NCBI GenBank assembly: GCA_023897205.1
Contig: JAHWDD010000007.1
Location: 1,240,001-1,304,000 of the forward strand
Source: Exophiala sp. HKRS030
Taxonomy: Eukaryota > Ascomycota > Eurotiomycetes > Chaetothyriales > Herpotrichiellaceae
DNA: 64,000 bases
Direction: 5' to 3'
Part shown: piece after piece, positions 54,112 to 64,000 of the stretch
Layout: each line of letters opens with the position of its first letter
Numbering within the stretch: the first letter of the stretch is position 1
Position numbers and translations under genes: made by a program
Notes under the pieces: model-generated
What the model saw: the letters and a program-made list of their open reading frames with translations, nothing else
The model's database searches: none
Told to the model about the DNA's origin: nothing

Positions 54112-57100
54112 TCAAGAAATGTTTGTACGCAATCTGAGACCTCGGTCCATCATGCTCTCATGTAACCTCTTGAGACCATCATCGTTTCCCAGTGCCGCGA
54201 CCAAATAATCATCCGCAAAAGCGACCATGTACAACTCCTTGGACCAAGGACAAGCTCTGATTGCGGCATAAAACGCGCCTGTCAGGTTTGTGAGTCGTTG
54301 TTTCTGTTGTTGCTGGTTTTGGTGCTGCCGCGTTTGCTGGGCGTGCTTCTTCTTTTTGTGCTGCTGTTGCTCCTCGTCATCCTCCAAAACGTCGAGACCA
54401 ACAACAAGACTCCTCAGACTACTTTCCCATTTGATATACGATTTCCATATATCGATACAGTGAAACCCAGGCGAGTTCTGGTCCGTGGCTCGTCTGAATG
54501 CCGCTCGGATACTGTGGTCCGTACTACCCGCGTAAGAGGGCCTGTTGAGTTCAACCTCGAGATTGAACTCGACAGAAGTGACCTTGTTTTCCTCGCCCCG
54601 CCGTGGTGGTATGGTCGCGGCCTCCGCCGTGACCGCTTCAACCCCGTCGGCAGGAGTAGTGGTGTCGGCGTCGATGTCCACCTGCCGAAGACGATCTACC
54701 AACCCCGACTTTTGTGAAAAGTAATGATGCAGAGTGAGCAACGTCCGGTTGTTGGGAAACAGTCTCGTCGAATCCGCAATGACCTGCCATGACTCTCTCG
54801 GTCTGTATGGTTGTGCGTAGACGGCCGAATGGGCATGGACAAACTGTGCTCGACCTTGGTGGATTTTTTCCGACACGGTATCCATCTCCTCCGTCTCGTT
54901 CAATTTGACCTCCTGCAAAAGGTCACGGTATGCTTCCATTGCGTCTCCAAGGCGTAACGTGCCGTAGAGGTATTTGTGTAGAGCCAAAAGGTCGGCAACA
55001 ACTGACAACAACATCCGACCTTCACGAGATACTCGACAAGCCGAAAATTCCAATCGCAGGTACCGTTCCGTCTTGACCTGATTGGCCGCGGACGGCATAT
55101 GCGTAATATCCTCCGAGGTTTCGGCTTGTCGAAACCGGTCAAGATCAAAAGGCTTGTCGGTTATCATGCTGAGTAGAGTTCGAGCATGCTGGAACCGTTT
55201 TCGCTTCATGGACGAGAAGACCCAGTCCCACCACAACATCAACGTGTCCCTGTCCCGTCGCTGGTTTCCAAAAGGTAGGTCTGGCTGGCGCATGGACAAG
55301 GCGGTCGACCATACCTTTTCTGCGGCCTCAAAGTTACCGGCGGCTTCATTCTCGACCAAGGCATACACGTTGTACAGGCGGAGGCTGTCGGGGTTCTTCT
55401 TGAGGAACGACTTTGCCTGTTTCCTGGCCGATTTGAAATCGATACCGGCTTCGAGGGCAATGGCGTACTCCATCATATCTTCATCCGGGGTAGCATTCTT
55501 CGACGCGACGCGTGCGGTCTGAGAGACAGCTCGCCGGACAAGATCCAACACGACATGCACCGGTCGCTTGGAGGAGGAAGAAGGAGATGGCATCGTGTTT
55601 GAGTCCGAGGACGCCATTGACGATTTGACGGTACCAAAGACATCATGGAGTGAAGTGGCGACGACAGTAGTAGTGTCGGCGTGTGTCCTGGTCGAGATGT
55701 CTGGATTCGACACAGCAAGACTCGGAGTATAGATGAACGGATCTTCTTTCCATTGACGAGGTTCATGGAGAAGAAGATGACATGGTGGCAGACCAAGGAA
55801 CAACAAGAATGCATCTCGAAGAAGTTCGAGTCCCTGTTTCGATTCGATTGAGAAGACGAAATCTTGAATATCAGAAAACAAAAGGATCCGATATGGGTCA
55901 TCATCAGGGACATCGTCAAGGGCTCTGGCCGGCAGACTCGCATGTTTCTCAAGATCAGTCTCGGCCCTTGCCCAGGTCGTGAGATTGTGCACGGCAACCT
56001 CGGGAGGTTGTTTGTCGACTTTTGGTTCCGGTTCGGTATTCGAGTTTGAACACCAGCCTGTAGCTCCATCCTCCCCAACCCGTGGCACTTCGGAAGACCA
56101 AAATTGTTCAAATGCCGACATGACCATGTCGGTTGACAGTTGAGAAGGTCGAAAGAGGTTAAACTCTATCATCGCCTGCCAGACACCAAGAGCCCGCTCG
56201 GTGAAACCAGACTGCCAAAGAAGCAAGGTCAGGCGGAGGAGGAGGTAGACACACTGCGAATCTCTTAAAGGACCATCATGTCCGGATGAAGAGAATTTTG
56301 TCAGACACCTTTTGTACACCTGCAGGCATGTATCCAAGTTGAACTTCAAAGCACTGCTCTGCATGAAATTCAAATACAGTATCCACAAGTCATAGGACGA
56401 GTCTTTGTCGAGGAAAACTTGCCACTGGGAGGCCTGCTTCTGAACGTCCCAGATTGTGCTGCCCTCTTGCATGAGACCCAGGATCAGAGCATGTCGGCCG
56501 GCAGGATCCTTGACGTGAGATAGTGCTTGTTCATATAACGAAATCCTGAGATCGGCGAGACTCCGCGATGTTGCCGCACTGTGCGTACTACGATGTTCGC
56601 GGCGGGCACTGAAGGAGATTTCTTGGTATTTGATGAAGGTGAGCCACGCATTGACATCTTGAGGTCGTTCACTGGTAGCCCGGGAAAGTTCCATGTGACG
56701 CCGGTGAACAGGGTCATTTTTGAAAGCATCAAAGGTATCTTGCTCGGGTTTCTCACGCTGTCTACGTTCTCCATCCGAGGAGTCACTGGCGGACTCAGCC
56801 GAGGAAGCACTCCCACCCAGGTCATTCGAGAAGCGTCGCCGCTTCCTCGGCCGACCATGGGAAAACCTCAAAAAATCTCGTTGAAGGTCGTCATCTTGAC
56901 TGGGACTACTGTGGACTTTGATGAGCGAGTCATCGTCCTCAGTAAGGCCGGCGAGAAGAGATTGCTTGCGCGACTTTCTTCCCGAATCCAGTCCAATATT
57001 CTGCACCTCACGCCGAGTATCAGACTTGGAAATAATGCGATAATTGGGACCGAGACCAATTAGTGCACCGCCTCCAACGGTGTAGTATCGTGGGACGGCA

Positions 57101-57285
57101 TAGCGATCTGGTGCGGCGAATTCGACGTTCCGTCTATCCCCTCTCCGATCTTCGATGAACAATGAAGACGCGTCGTTCTTGCCGCTGGACGAGATGGAAG
57201 AAGAAGTGCGATGTCGTACTTCTTGCGAGTTGTGATGGAGCAGCTGATGTCCACGGTGGTTGATGTTACTGTTGGATGAAGACAT
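54112..57285 (-). CDS. NRDE2: NRDE2 (nuclear RNAi defective-2 homologue; HAT/TPR-repeat RNA surveillance factor)
   Basis: A single exon, about 1057 residues from the ATG at 57285 (ACCATG context); the next ATG upstream, at 57345, has a poor context. The N terminus is Ser-rich. SLFIEDRRGDRRNVEFAAPD and a predicted helix follow. The conserved core starts FDAFKNDPVHRRHMELSRAT, then RPQDVNAWLTFIKYQ, the opening NRDE-2 motif, and continues with half-a-TPR-like helices (YDLWILYLNFMQS, LQVYKRCLTKF, YEQALSHVKDPAGRH). In fission yeast the homologue (Nrl1) works with Mtl1 and Ctr1 in nuclear RNA surveillance. In animals it binds MTR4, and in nematodes it acts in nuclear RNAi. A late Gln/Lys/His-rich stretch (EEQQQHKKKK) looks like a disordered insert. 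Confidence 0.9.
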   Translation of the reverse strand: MSSSNSNINHRGHQLLHHNSQEVRHRTSSSISSSGKNDASSLFIEDRRGDRRNVEFAAPDRYAVPRYYTVGGGALIGLGPNYRIISKSDTRREVQNIGLDSGRKSRKQSLLAGLTEDDDSLIKVHSSPSQDDDLQRDFLRFSHGRPRKRRRFSNDLGGSASSAESASDSSDGERRQREKPEQDTFDAFKNDPVHRRHMELSRATSERPQDVNAWLTFIKYQEISFSARREHRSTHSAATSRSLADLRISLYEQALSHVKDPAGRHALILGLMQEGSTIWDVQKQASQWQVFLDKDSSYDLWILYLNFMQSSALKFNLDTCLQVYKRCLTKFSSSGHDGPLRDSQCVYLLLRLTLLLWQSGFTERALGVWQAMIEFNLFRPSQLSTDMVMSAFEQFWSSEVPRVGEDGATGWCSNSNTEPEPKVDKQPPEVAVHNLTTWARAETDLEKHASLPARALDDVPDDDPYRILLFSDIQDFVFSIESKQGLELLRDAFLLFLGLPPCHLLLHEPRQWKEDPFIYTPSLAVSNPDISTRTHADTTTVVATSLHDVFGTVKSSMASSDSNTMPSPSSSSKRPVHVVLDLVRRAVSQTARVASKNATPDEDMMEYAIALEAGIDFKSARKQAKSFLKKNPDSLRLYNVYALVENEAAGNFEAAEKVWSTALSMRQPDLPFGNQRRDRDTLMLWWDWVFSSMKRKRFQHARTLLSMITDKPFDLDRFRQAETSEDITHMPSAANQVKTERYLRLEFSACRVSREGRMLLSVVADLLALHKYLYGTLRLGDAMEAYRDLLQEVKLNETEEMDTVSEKIHQGRAQFVHAHSAVYAQPYRPRESWQVIADSTRLFPNNRTLLTLHHYFSQKSGLVDRLRQVDIDADTTTPADGVEAVTAEAATIPPRRGEENKVTSVEFNLEVELNRPSYAGSTDHSIRAAFRRATDQNSPGFHCIDIWKSYIKWESSLRSLVVGLDVLEDDEEQQQHKKKKHAQQTRQHQNQQQQKQRLTNLTGAFYAAIRACPWSKELYMVAFADDYLVAALGNDDGLKRLHESMMDRGLRLRTNIS

Positions 57286-58183
57286 GGTGATGTACGTATA
57301 TCGTCCCAACCAGAAGCACTGTTCTTCTCTGGTCGGGCTGTGCATGGAGTCCAGCTGTCATCATATTGAGGCAAATGTTCTAGAACGTTGTGAGACCATC
57401 ACGTAAAAGGACATGTTCATGGCTGACAGATTTTTTGATTGTGTCTAAATCTGGACCAGGTCAATGCGCAGAGTCTGTGAGACGCCAAGTTGTAACCAAA
57501 ATCACGTGACCTACCACGTTGTCGAGAGTAGCATCAATGAGAATAGAAACCTGGGTCTGATGGAGGTGAGAGATTTTCAAGATGGATAATTTGCTCATCC
57601 AACTAATTGCTGGTTTGTTTACCTAGGTGTTTAGAGCACCATAGAGCAACTTGCGGCCATTATCAATACCGCGACAAGACAGATACCTAACAAGCCCCTG
57701 GAGGCACAGCCATAACCCCCCGGAGATGGCCTATGGGGTACCCCGAAACTCCCAGAGCAAGATAGGGTTCGGTTTGTTTAACCGGAGCACGATTCTAGTT
57801 GAAAGCATTAGCGAGCCATTGGTGGTTCCATTAGGGATCCATTAGGGGCCCATAAATTCAAGACCCCGCCTATCGAGCCTCAAGAAATGGGGGCCAAGGC
57901 TCAACCACGTCGCCTGTACGAGCCGCCGCAAGTGACTGGAACAAATCGACTGCGTCACGGTGGCTGTTCGACCCTTCCAGACCCAGATCCCGCATCTCCC
58001 ACATCCATGATTTTTTCCTTGCTCACACCTGGCACAGGCCCATTCAAACACTTGGTTGCTTCCTGCAAGGTCCATCCTGGCCAGAAGGGAAGTTCCCTTA
58101 AAGTACAGCGGCATTTGCCATGTGCTGAACGGCCCTTCTTGCATTCTTCTCGCACCACCACCTAGCGTCCCTCAAAGTCGGCC
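57286..58183. promoter_or_regulatory. Divergent promoter between NRDE2 (-) and Zn2Cys6 regulator (+)
   Basis: 900 bp with no gene recognised. The 58.0-58.18 kb stretch is CT-rich and probably the leader of the regulator. Confidence 0.4.
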
Positions 58184-60655
58184 ATGGACACACCTCCCTT
58201 CAAGCGAAAATCCCCTTCCCTTTCTGATGGCCCCAGGTTGCCTTCGAAGAAGATCAAACTTCTCTCGGACGAGCCTGCTCAGTACAGCGATGCAGTGCGC
58301 AAGAAACTCACAGCCACCTCCCGCACCGGGCAGGCTTGTGATCGCTGCAAGGAGCGCAAGATGAAATGCGACACCGATCCCTACGCCTGCGGACCCTGTC
58401 GCCAAAAGCAGTTGCGTTGCTACACCACCGATAGAGTGACGAAGCAGCCAAGAGAAAGAGGTCAAACAGATCGGGCAGAGAATGAGTTGCTCTTCTTGAG
58501 GGATCAGTTGGCTGCGTACCAGTCAAGGTACGGACCTTTACGACGGCTGGATCACGATGGAGGATTCCTTGCGACACCGGCACCGAAAGAGCAGATCCGC
58601 GGCATTTCCTCGTCCTCGGTGCCAGATGCGCATTACGTTGGCTGGCCTGCACCTGCCAATTGTGAACCAATGCACTCTGGGCCGGTGCATGGGACGGTCG
58701 TCGATGTCATGGATGGCCAGATAGACATTGCGGACTGGGAATGCGAAATGATGAACGATTACCCCAAAGACACCATGAACAGATTCAACCTCTCGAGAAC
58801 TTCCATCATCAACACTGTCAGTGGCCATCAATGGGTGGAGGATTCAAGATCGCCACCTAAAGAACAGGCCCTACGAGATGCCAACCACTTCCTGCTTATC
58901 ATGGCCCAATATGTTCCCGTCGTCCACCACTCGAGCTTTGTGGACCTGGTTCATAGGTTCTACGATGTTCCCAATTCCTTGACACCGGCCGAGCGCGTTC
59001 AGGTGTACATGTTGTTTGCCATCATCATGCACCAAACAGCAGTTCGAAATCATTTGCACTCGGCGGGAAGGTTCGAGGACTCCCATCGGTACTTCCATGT
59101 CGCCCTTGGACATTATCGCGAATTGTTCCACGATCGATCTCTTGCTTCTATGCAAGCAATGGCATTGATCTGCATTCATCTTCGAACTCTGCCCAAGCCT
59201 GGTATATCTTGGATTTATTGCCACAAGATCCTTGTCCGCGCGATCGAGTTGGAATACCATCGAGATCCGGACAAGATCCGGCTGCCCGAGACGGAGAAGG
59301 ATCCATTATCAAAACAGCTTCGAATACGAGTCTTCCATGCCATTCTGGGCATCTGTGTGACCACGGGCTGTAGGGTTGGTCTACCTGCCCCTTGGCAATT
59401 CCAACACATGGACGTGCCTCTTCCGAAGGCGATCAAAGACTCGGAGATCTCCAGACATGGCATTGCGTCTGAGCTGTCAGGCTCATGCGACTTTTGGCCA
59501 TGCTTGCATCTTGCGAAATTACTGCCGCTGCTGACAGAGCTTCACAACAACATTGTGTCGGTAAGAAAGCCTGCCACAGAATACTTGCAGACCGTGGAAG
59601 CTCTCAACACCAAGATCCTAGCATGGCGGCAAGACTGGGAAGACTCGATCAAGTTCGAAGCCAAGCAAGTGAATCTACATGTTGCCGGTCTACTCATCGA
59701 GACCTGGACCGCCGAGTATCAATTGAATCTCTTTCATCCTGTATGTTGTACAAGTGATGACCCAGAGGTTCATGAACGACATCTAGATATTTGCCACAAG
59801 GCTGCCAAGCGTCTTCTACAGGCTTTTCATACGCTTTCCAGCCGGTACAAGGGTGTGGACTTTACCTGGCATTCAACCCTTGCCTATGCAGCTGCCTTCG
59901 GAATCACGTTATTTGTTTACAGAAGAAACACCTTGCCCGTCACATTGGAGCAGTTTGAAGCTGTGCGGAATGAACTGAAAGGCTGGATATCGCTGATGGC
60001 TTATGCTGATCTTGTTTTGAGTAAGATGAACGGGCTCTAGTAAACAGTTGCAGATGCTAACATAACAACAGGAACCGGAAATCACCTTCAGCGCCAATTT
60101 CAGCCTCGAGTGCAGTCTCTCGAGGATCAATACCGCCGACTCATTATTGACGACAAGGCTTCGGTCATGCAACCGGCATTCAATGCCGTCAACGGTTCAA
60201 ATGCTTCCCACTTCAAGCCTGTGCAGCCTGAGACTGAGCCACTTTTTGCATACCTCGATCCACATGTTACTCCTGCTCTACGAAAGAACAGTCTCCCACC
60301 ACCGACATTTGCACAAAGCCAGATGCCTGCCCCAGTGCCGCAACAGTGGCCATCACCATTCTCGATCCTACCCCAGCCGAACACGCAGCCCCAAGCTTCA
60401 TCGCCATTATTTTCAACCTTCTCGCAATCGCCGAGTGTAGCTTTGACGACCGCACCGATGCAAACGATACCCACCTCGTTGGCATCCTTGCTCAATGATG
60501 CCAGCAACATATATGTCAGCTATCCCACACCTCCGCAGTCCCAGAATGGGTTGAATGGAGATTCGTACATGTCTTTCCAGCCCAACCATTACTTTGATGG
60601 ACCTGGACCTTTGACTTGGCCGTTGATTTCTATGCCGCCTGGTACGCAGTCATAG
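58184..60655 (+). CDS. Zn2Cys6 transcription factor with fungal-specific domain
   Basis: Two exons, 58184-60020 and 60072-60655, with a 51 nt intron (gtaaga, tgctaac branch, acaacag). About 806 residues. The zinc cluster is at residues 52-79, with cysteines 52, 55, 62, 69, 72 and 79 (spacing 2-6-6-2-6). A short coiled segment follows (ENELLFLRDQLAAYQ). The middle fungal-specific domain includes YVPVVHHSSFVDLVHRFY, VQVYMLFAIIMHQTA and YHRDPDKIRLPETEKDPLSK with RIRVFHAILG. The C-terminal exon is Pro/Gln/Ser-rich, a likely activation region. No recognised pathway; it stands between NRDE2 and a chitinase. An intron so near the C-terminal third is common in this family. Confidence 0.87.
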
Positions 60656-61042
60656 GGGTATCACAGGCCAGTTTTCGTTTGTGTGGACTGACGACAAAGG
60701 TCCTAGAGGACCTATTTATCCATCATAATTGATTTACACTCACACCTTGTCTGCTTGTAAAGATGTCCATACCCAGACTTGAACCTTCGCAAAACTTTCA
60801 TATAATTACTTTTATATACCCATGGACAACGATAGGAATGTAGGAATGACATTGGACGAGCATGACTTGAAATTTCGAACATTACTTTCTAAACTGGGTT
60901 TCGGACAATGTCGCCTTCCCAGCATGCTAGACGTTCGCAGTATTCGTGCCAGGACGAAGACGATTAATTTCCCTTCCCGCGCTCTTTATCAATTGTTAAG
61001 TCAAAACATTCACCCTCCTTCAGGGTGATTTCCTACAGATTG
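60656..61042. other. Intergenic region between convergent regulator and chitinase
   Basis: About 390 bp holding two 3' UTRs. No gene recognised. Confidence 0.4.
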
Positions 61043-62847
61043 TCATCCAAACACCTCCCGAACAACCTGAGCGTAGGTCATGTTCGTCGCCCCGGCGCCG
61101 CCGCTTTTGATCTCGTAAGCGCCGTCCCAGAACGTGGCCCCCGCCAGGTTCGGTAGATGGAGAGCCTTGACCTGTTCCAGTATGTTTTGGTATTGTGCGA
61201 CGGTAACGTACCCGCTCCCCGCGGCGCTGAAAGCGGGCGTGCCGACGAGGAGTCTCGGAGACGTGATGCCGTTGTTGATGTTGACGAATGGATTACTTCC
61301 CGCGCCTGGATCCAAGGGGGGTGGTGGTATCTGTGTTCTACGAACGCGTGATGATCTTTTGGGTCGGGTTGATGGTGGTGGTGGTGGTGGTGGTGGTGAT
61401 GATGATGGCCTTGGCCACGATCCCGAGGGATTGTTGTTGCCCGTGGCTGGAGGCAGAAGGAGACTGTTTGACCAGGAAGTCAGGGAGTCGAGAAACCCCT
61501 GGCCCGCGTCGAGCTGGCACGACGGGTTGTTGTAGAATTGGACGTTGAAAAAGTCGATTACAGTGACAAGTTCGGGGACGAGGATGGACTGGTCCGGTTG
61601 AGGACACTGGGGCGCCGCGGAGAGGTAGTACGGCTTTCGGGAGTCGGTGGCCATGAGGGTCCTCAGCGCCGTCATGAGGGAAGGCATGTATTGGGCATTG
61701 CCTGGTTTTTCGTTGTCTGCATACAGGCGAGTGCCAGAGTCGGTGGGTTAGTCGGCAATATTTACGAATGACGACGACGACTTGGGGGTGGGATGTTGGA
61801 TCTAGAGGAGGGCAGGATAAGAGAGGGGAGGTGGGGAGAAGCAGGAAAGGAGTGGTTATTTGTGTTTGTTCTTCTCGACATACCTAGATCAATCCCATCG
61901 AGGATCACGCTACCGTAGGGACGAAGTGGTGCGGTCGTGGCATCGGTGCCGCCCAGAAACAAATTCCATAGTAAGCGAGCGGCTTGTGTTGCTTGGTCGG
62001 CGCTCGAGATTTGGAGGTTGGAATATGCGCCGCCCATGCTGATCAGGACCTTCTTGCCCAGGGACTGGCACGAGGAGATTTGGGCGGCGAAACCGTCACC
62101 CACGCAGTCGAGCAAGCCCGCCGCGCCGGCATCCTGTTGTGCGGCGCTGGGTGCCCAGCAATTGGACGCCATGTTCATGCTCGGGTAGCCTCCTGGGCCG
62201 AAGAGCCCGGTGATGAAGGCGAGGATGACCGCGTCGATTGAAGGATCCGAGCAGACCTGAGTCAGAGTGACGGTCCCGGTCAGGTCGGTTTGGGAGTAGT
62301 ACACGACGTTGAGATTTGATGCTTGCGGGTCGAAGGCGTATGCGCCGGGCGTTTGCTGCTGAAGAGGTGACGACCCTGCCGACGTTGGTGGTGGACCGGG
62401 AGGTGGCACTACTGGTGGTGTCGAATGGCTGCCAGCGTGGCCGTCGGTCACCACCGTTATCGGAAATACCGTGGGGTCGGGATATGATGCTGACCCCGAG
62501 GCGATGACCGGAGGGCCGATGTTGTATTCATGCTGGATGATGCCCCAAAGCGCGTTCAGCGTGGACGTGAGCTGGCTGGCGACGTTGATGAGCTGGGTCT
62601 CCAGGTCCGCAGGGGGGTCATCTCTCTGCGAGAGCTGCAGGGGTCTCCAGTATGATGCTCGGGCCGCCGTGTCTCTCCGTTCGAGTCCGGCGAAATGCTT
62701 CTCGTGGTCTTGGTTTTCAATCGTATGGAGTAGATGGTGGAGGCTGTTTGGGATGCTGTTCCAGTCGGAGCCCGACACGAGGACTGGACTAGTGCAGAGA
62801 ATCACAAGGGACAAAAAGGGAAGTAGGAAGAGTCTATGGCATGGCAT
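61043..62847 (-). CDS. Secreted GH18 chitinase (class III type)
   Basis: Two exons, 61884-62847 and 61043-61716, with a 167 nt intron (gtatgt, gactaac, tgcag). The join falls inside the active site and completes DGIDLDNE (residues 317-324), with catalytic Glu324. About 545 residues. A signal peptide (MPCHRLFLLPFLSLVILCTS) is followed by about 165 residues with no recognised fold, ending in a Pro-rich linker (TPPVVPPPGPPPT). The barrel follows: LNVVYYSQTDL, VILAFITGLFG, GKKVLISMGG, PYYLSAAPQCPQPD, FFNVQFYNNPSC and GATFWDGAYEI. Between NPSC and LLVGTPAF lies a Pro-rich insert encoded by a GGT/CCA microsatellite. The family hydrolyses chitin in the wall or environment. Fungal class III members usually keep the barrel without such an insert. 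Confidence 0.85.
61373..61408. repeat. (GGT)n/(ACC)n microsatellite inside the chitinase gene
   Basis: About eight ggt units flanked by gat units on plus; on the coding strand these give a Ser/Pro tract. It lies in a loop between barrel strands, and unit changes of three bases keep the frame. Confidence 0.75.
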
Positions 62848-63239
62848 GTTGATGTGTCACGCACTGGCCGGAGGAAAGAAAGAAGACGACGCCAGTTCAT
62901 GGGGTCTCGCTCGTTGGGACTTATACCTAGAGATGGACATGGCTGGGGTGGTGTGAAACATTTTTTCCCTTTCATTCCATCCCCATGGAAGAAGGGCGGT
63001 TGAGAGTGTGACATTACGGTGGTATTTGTGGCATTCTGGGCCAGACTTGCCCCGTGCTCCATCTCGCATTCCAACAGGAAATCCTCTATAGTTACCCTGT
63101 TCAAAAATTGACATCCACAGATATCGCTTACGAGAGAAGACATTGTTTCTGGTGTTGTTGATCAGGAGGAGAGAGGACGTTGTTTATCTGTTGATAAAGA
63201 TCAAGGTGTTTTTTGCCTGACGAGGGGAGTTTTGATGAC
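62848..63239. promoter_or_regulatory. Promoter region of the chitinase
   Basis: About 390 bp upstream of the chitinase ATG on minus. No gene recognised. Confidence 0.35.
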
Positions 63240-63815
63240 ATGGCTAGGCATTGTCTCCAGAAAGTGACGGGAGCCAGTCGTCAGACAGAAGAGAGGTTTT
63301 CTTTGGCTGTACTCATAGTGACCGTTCCGCCCACGAACTTCCCAAAAGCCCTGGCTAAGGTGTCTTCTCTTCGCTGCAAGGCTCATAGCCATACCCAGAG
63401 CGCGATGGCAGAGGAGAAGGGGTCCTCACGAGGGCTTCGGAGCAGCTCCTCCTCCAAAAGCGGCGGCACCTATCACCGAATCTGGCGGGATCTTTCCCTG
63501 CACCTTCGCGTTGAAAATGAAGCCTCTAGTAAAACCGTTCGCAGCAGAACCGATCCAGGTGACTTCAGCTTCATTGTCACAGTACTTGGTGAATACAACG
63601 ATCCGAAGCACAACGACCACCAGCTTTCATCCAGGCACGCCTCGCAGGTGATCATCGGGCCCCTGCAGTTTTCATCAATGTCGCATCAGGATACGACGAC
63701 GCGGCACAAAATGCTGAGTGTCTTCCCCGTTGCGAGTAAGTTTTTCCATTAGCGTGTTGGAGAGAATCAACTTCCCAAAGTCGGCAAAGTCATTCTAGGT
63801 TACGACTACTTGTGA
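63240..63815 (+). CDS. Weak candidate two-exon gene, function not recognised
   Basis: Frame open from the ATG at 63240 (another at 63404) to a canonical gtaagt donor at 63736, acceptor ttctag at 63798, then VASYDYL and a stop at 63815. About 171 residues if the first ATG is used. It has Ser-rich and charged stretches and no family motif, and an antisense frame is also open. It could be a real small gene, a pseudogene, or leader sequence of a gene beyond the window. Confidence 0.25.
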
Positions 63816-64000
63816 ACTTCTTCGATGCCGTCCTTGACCTGGCAAGCCAACTGCCGAGGCCTGTGGGATTGTCAGTGACCCTTGTAACACCCCTGGTAAC
63901 TCCCGTCGAGAGAAAGGAAACAGCCCCGAGCCGTCCCGCCCGATGGCGCTTTTGAGGAAGACTCGGCTAGTAGGCGAATATTATGCTCATGAGCAGAGTT

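Noticed and set aside
61043..61687. A separate gene distinct from the chitinase
   Set aside because: It supplies the catalytic DNE and the rest of the GH18 barrel, and joins the upstream exon with correct phase.
1..64000. tRNA, rRNA, CRISPR array, transposon or virus-like genes
   Set aside because: I looked for B-box-like GGTTCGAATCC words, regular spacer repeats and transposase or polymerase motifs and found none convincing. A tRNAscan and repeat search would settle it.

Overview
This 64 kb window is nuclear DNA of a filamentous ascomycete (Pezizomycotina). The evidence is many short spliceosomal introns (about 45-200 nt, GT-AG ends, CTNAC-type branch sites), Zn2Cys6 regulators, a fungal STAND/NLR protein with ankyrin repeats, a DSGL-terminated asco-laccase, and secreted GH3, GH18, GH105 and GH130-type enzymes. 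Class-level placement (for example Eurotiomycetes, including black yeasts) is a guess from overall gene style and was not tested. I found no rRNA, tRNA, CRISPR array, intact transposon or virus-like gene.

Layout. 0-9 kb: a possible truncated gene end, an Hrd3/SEL1L-type ERAD subunit (-), a large Zn2Cys6 regulator (+) and a BTB protein (+). 9.6-18.1 kb is a carbohydrate block: GH3 beta-xylosidase (-) and an MFS sugar transporter (+) share a 1.6 kb divergent promoter with GGCTAA-type sites, followed by a secreted GH130-like enzyme (+). 18-25.7 kb is gene-poor, with an SCOC-type coiled-coil protein (-) and a cytochrome P450 (-). 26.5-29.3 kb holds a NACHT-ankyrin NLR (-). 29.8-31.9 kb has a VOC/glyoxalase-fold protein (+) convergent with an HSL-type alpha/beta hydrolase (-).

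32.7-38 kb: an SDR (+), a GH105 unsaturated-uronyl hydrolase (-) and a Dal5/ACS-type MFS transporter (+), the last two divergent. This looks like a pectin/uronide breakdown and uptake module. 38.3-42.5 kb: a conserved fungal protein with one membrane segment and a small 2EXR/F-box-like protein. 42.5-46 kb is a long intergenic stretch rich in a TACTCCGTA motif. 46-50.2 kb: a SANT/Myb protein with two consecutive GC-AG introns and an NCS1 purine-cytosine permease. 51.7-54 kb: a laccase with a long N-terminal extension. 54.1-57.3 kb: NRDE2. 58.2-60.7 kb: a second Zn2Cys6 regulator. 61-62.9 kb: a GH18 chitinase. A weak two-exon candidate lies at the right end.

Most protein-coding calls rest on conserved motifs plus exon joins that I checked by hand for splice sites and reading phase. 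Spliced lengths given below are sums of those exons. Functions come from family knowledge, and pathway links between neighbours are inference.
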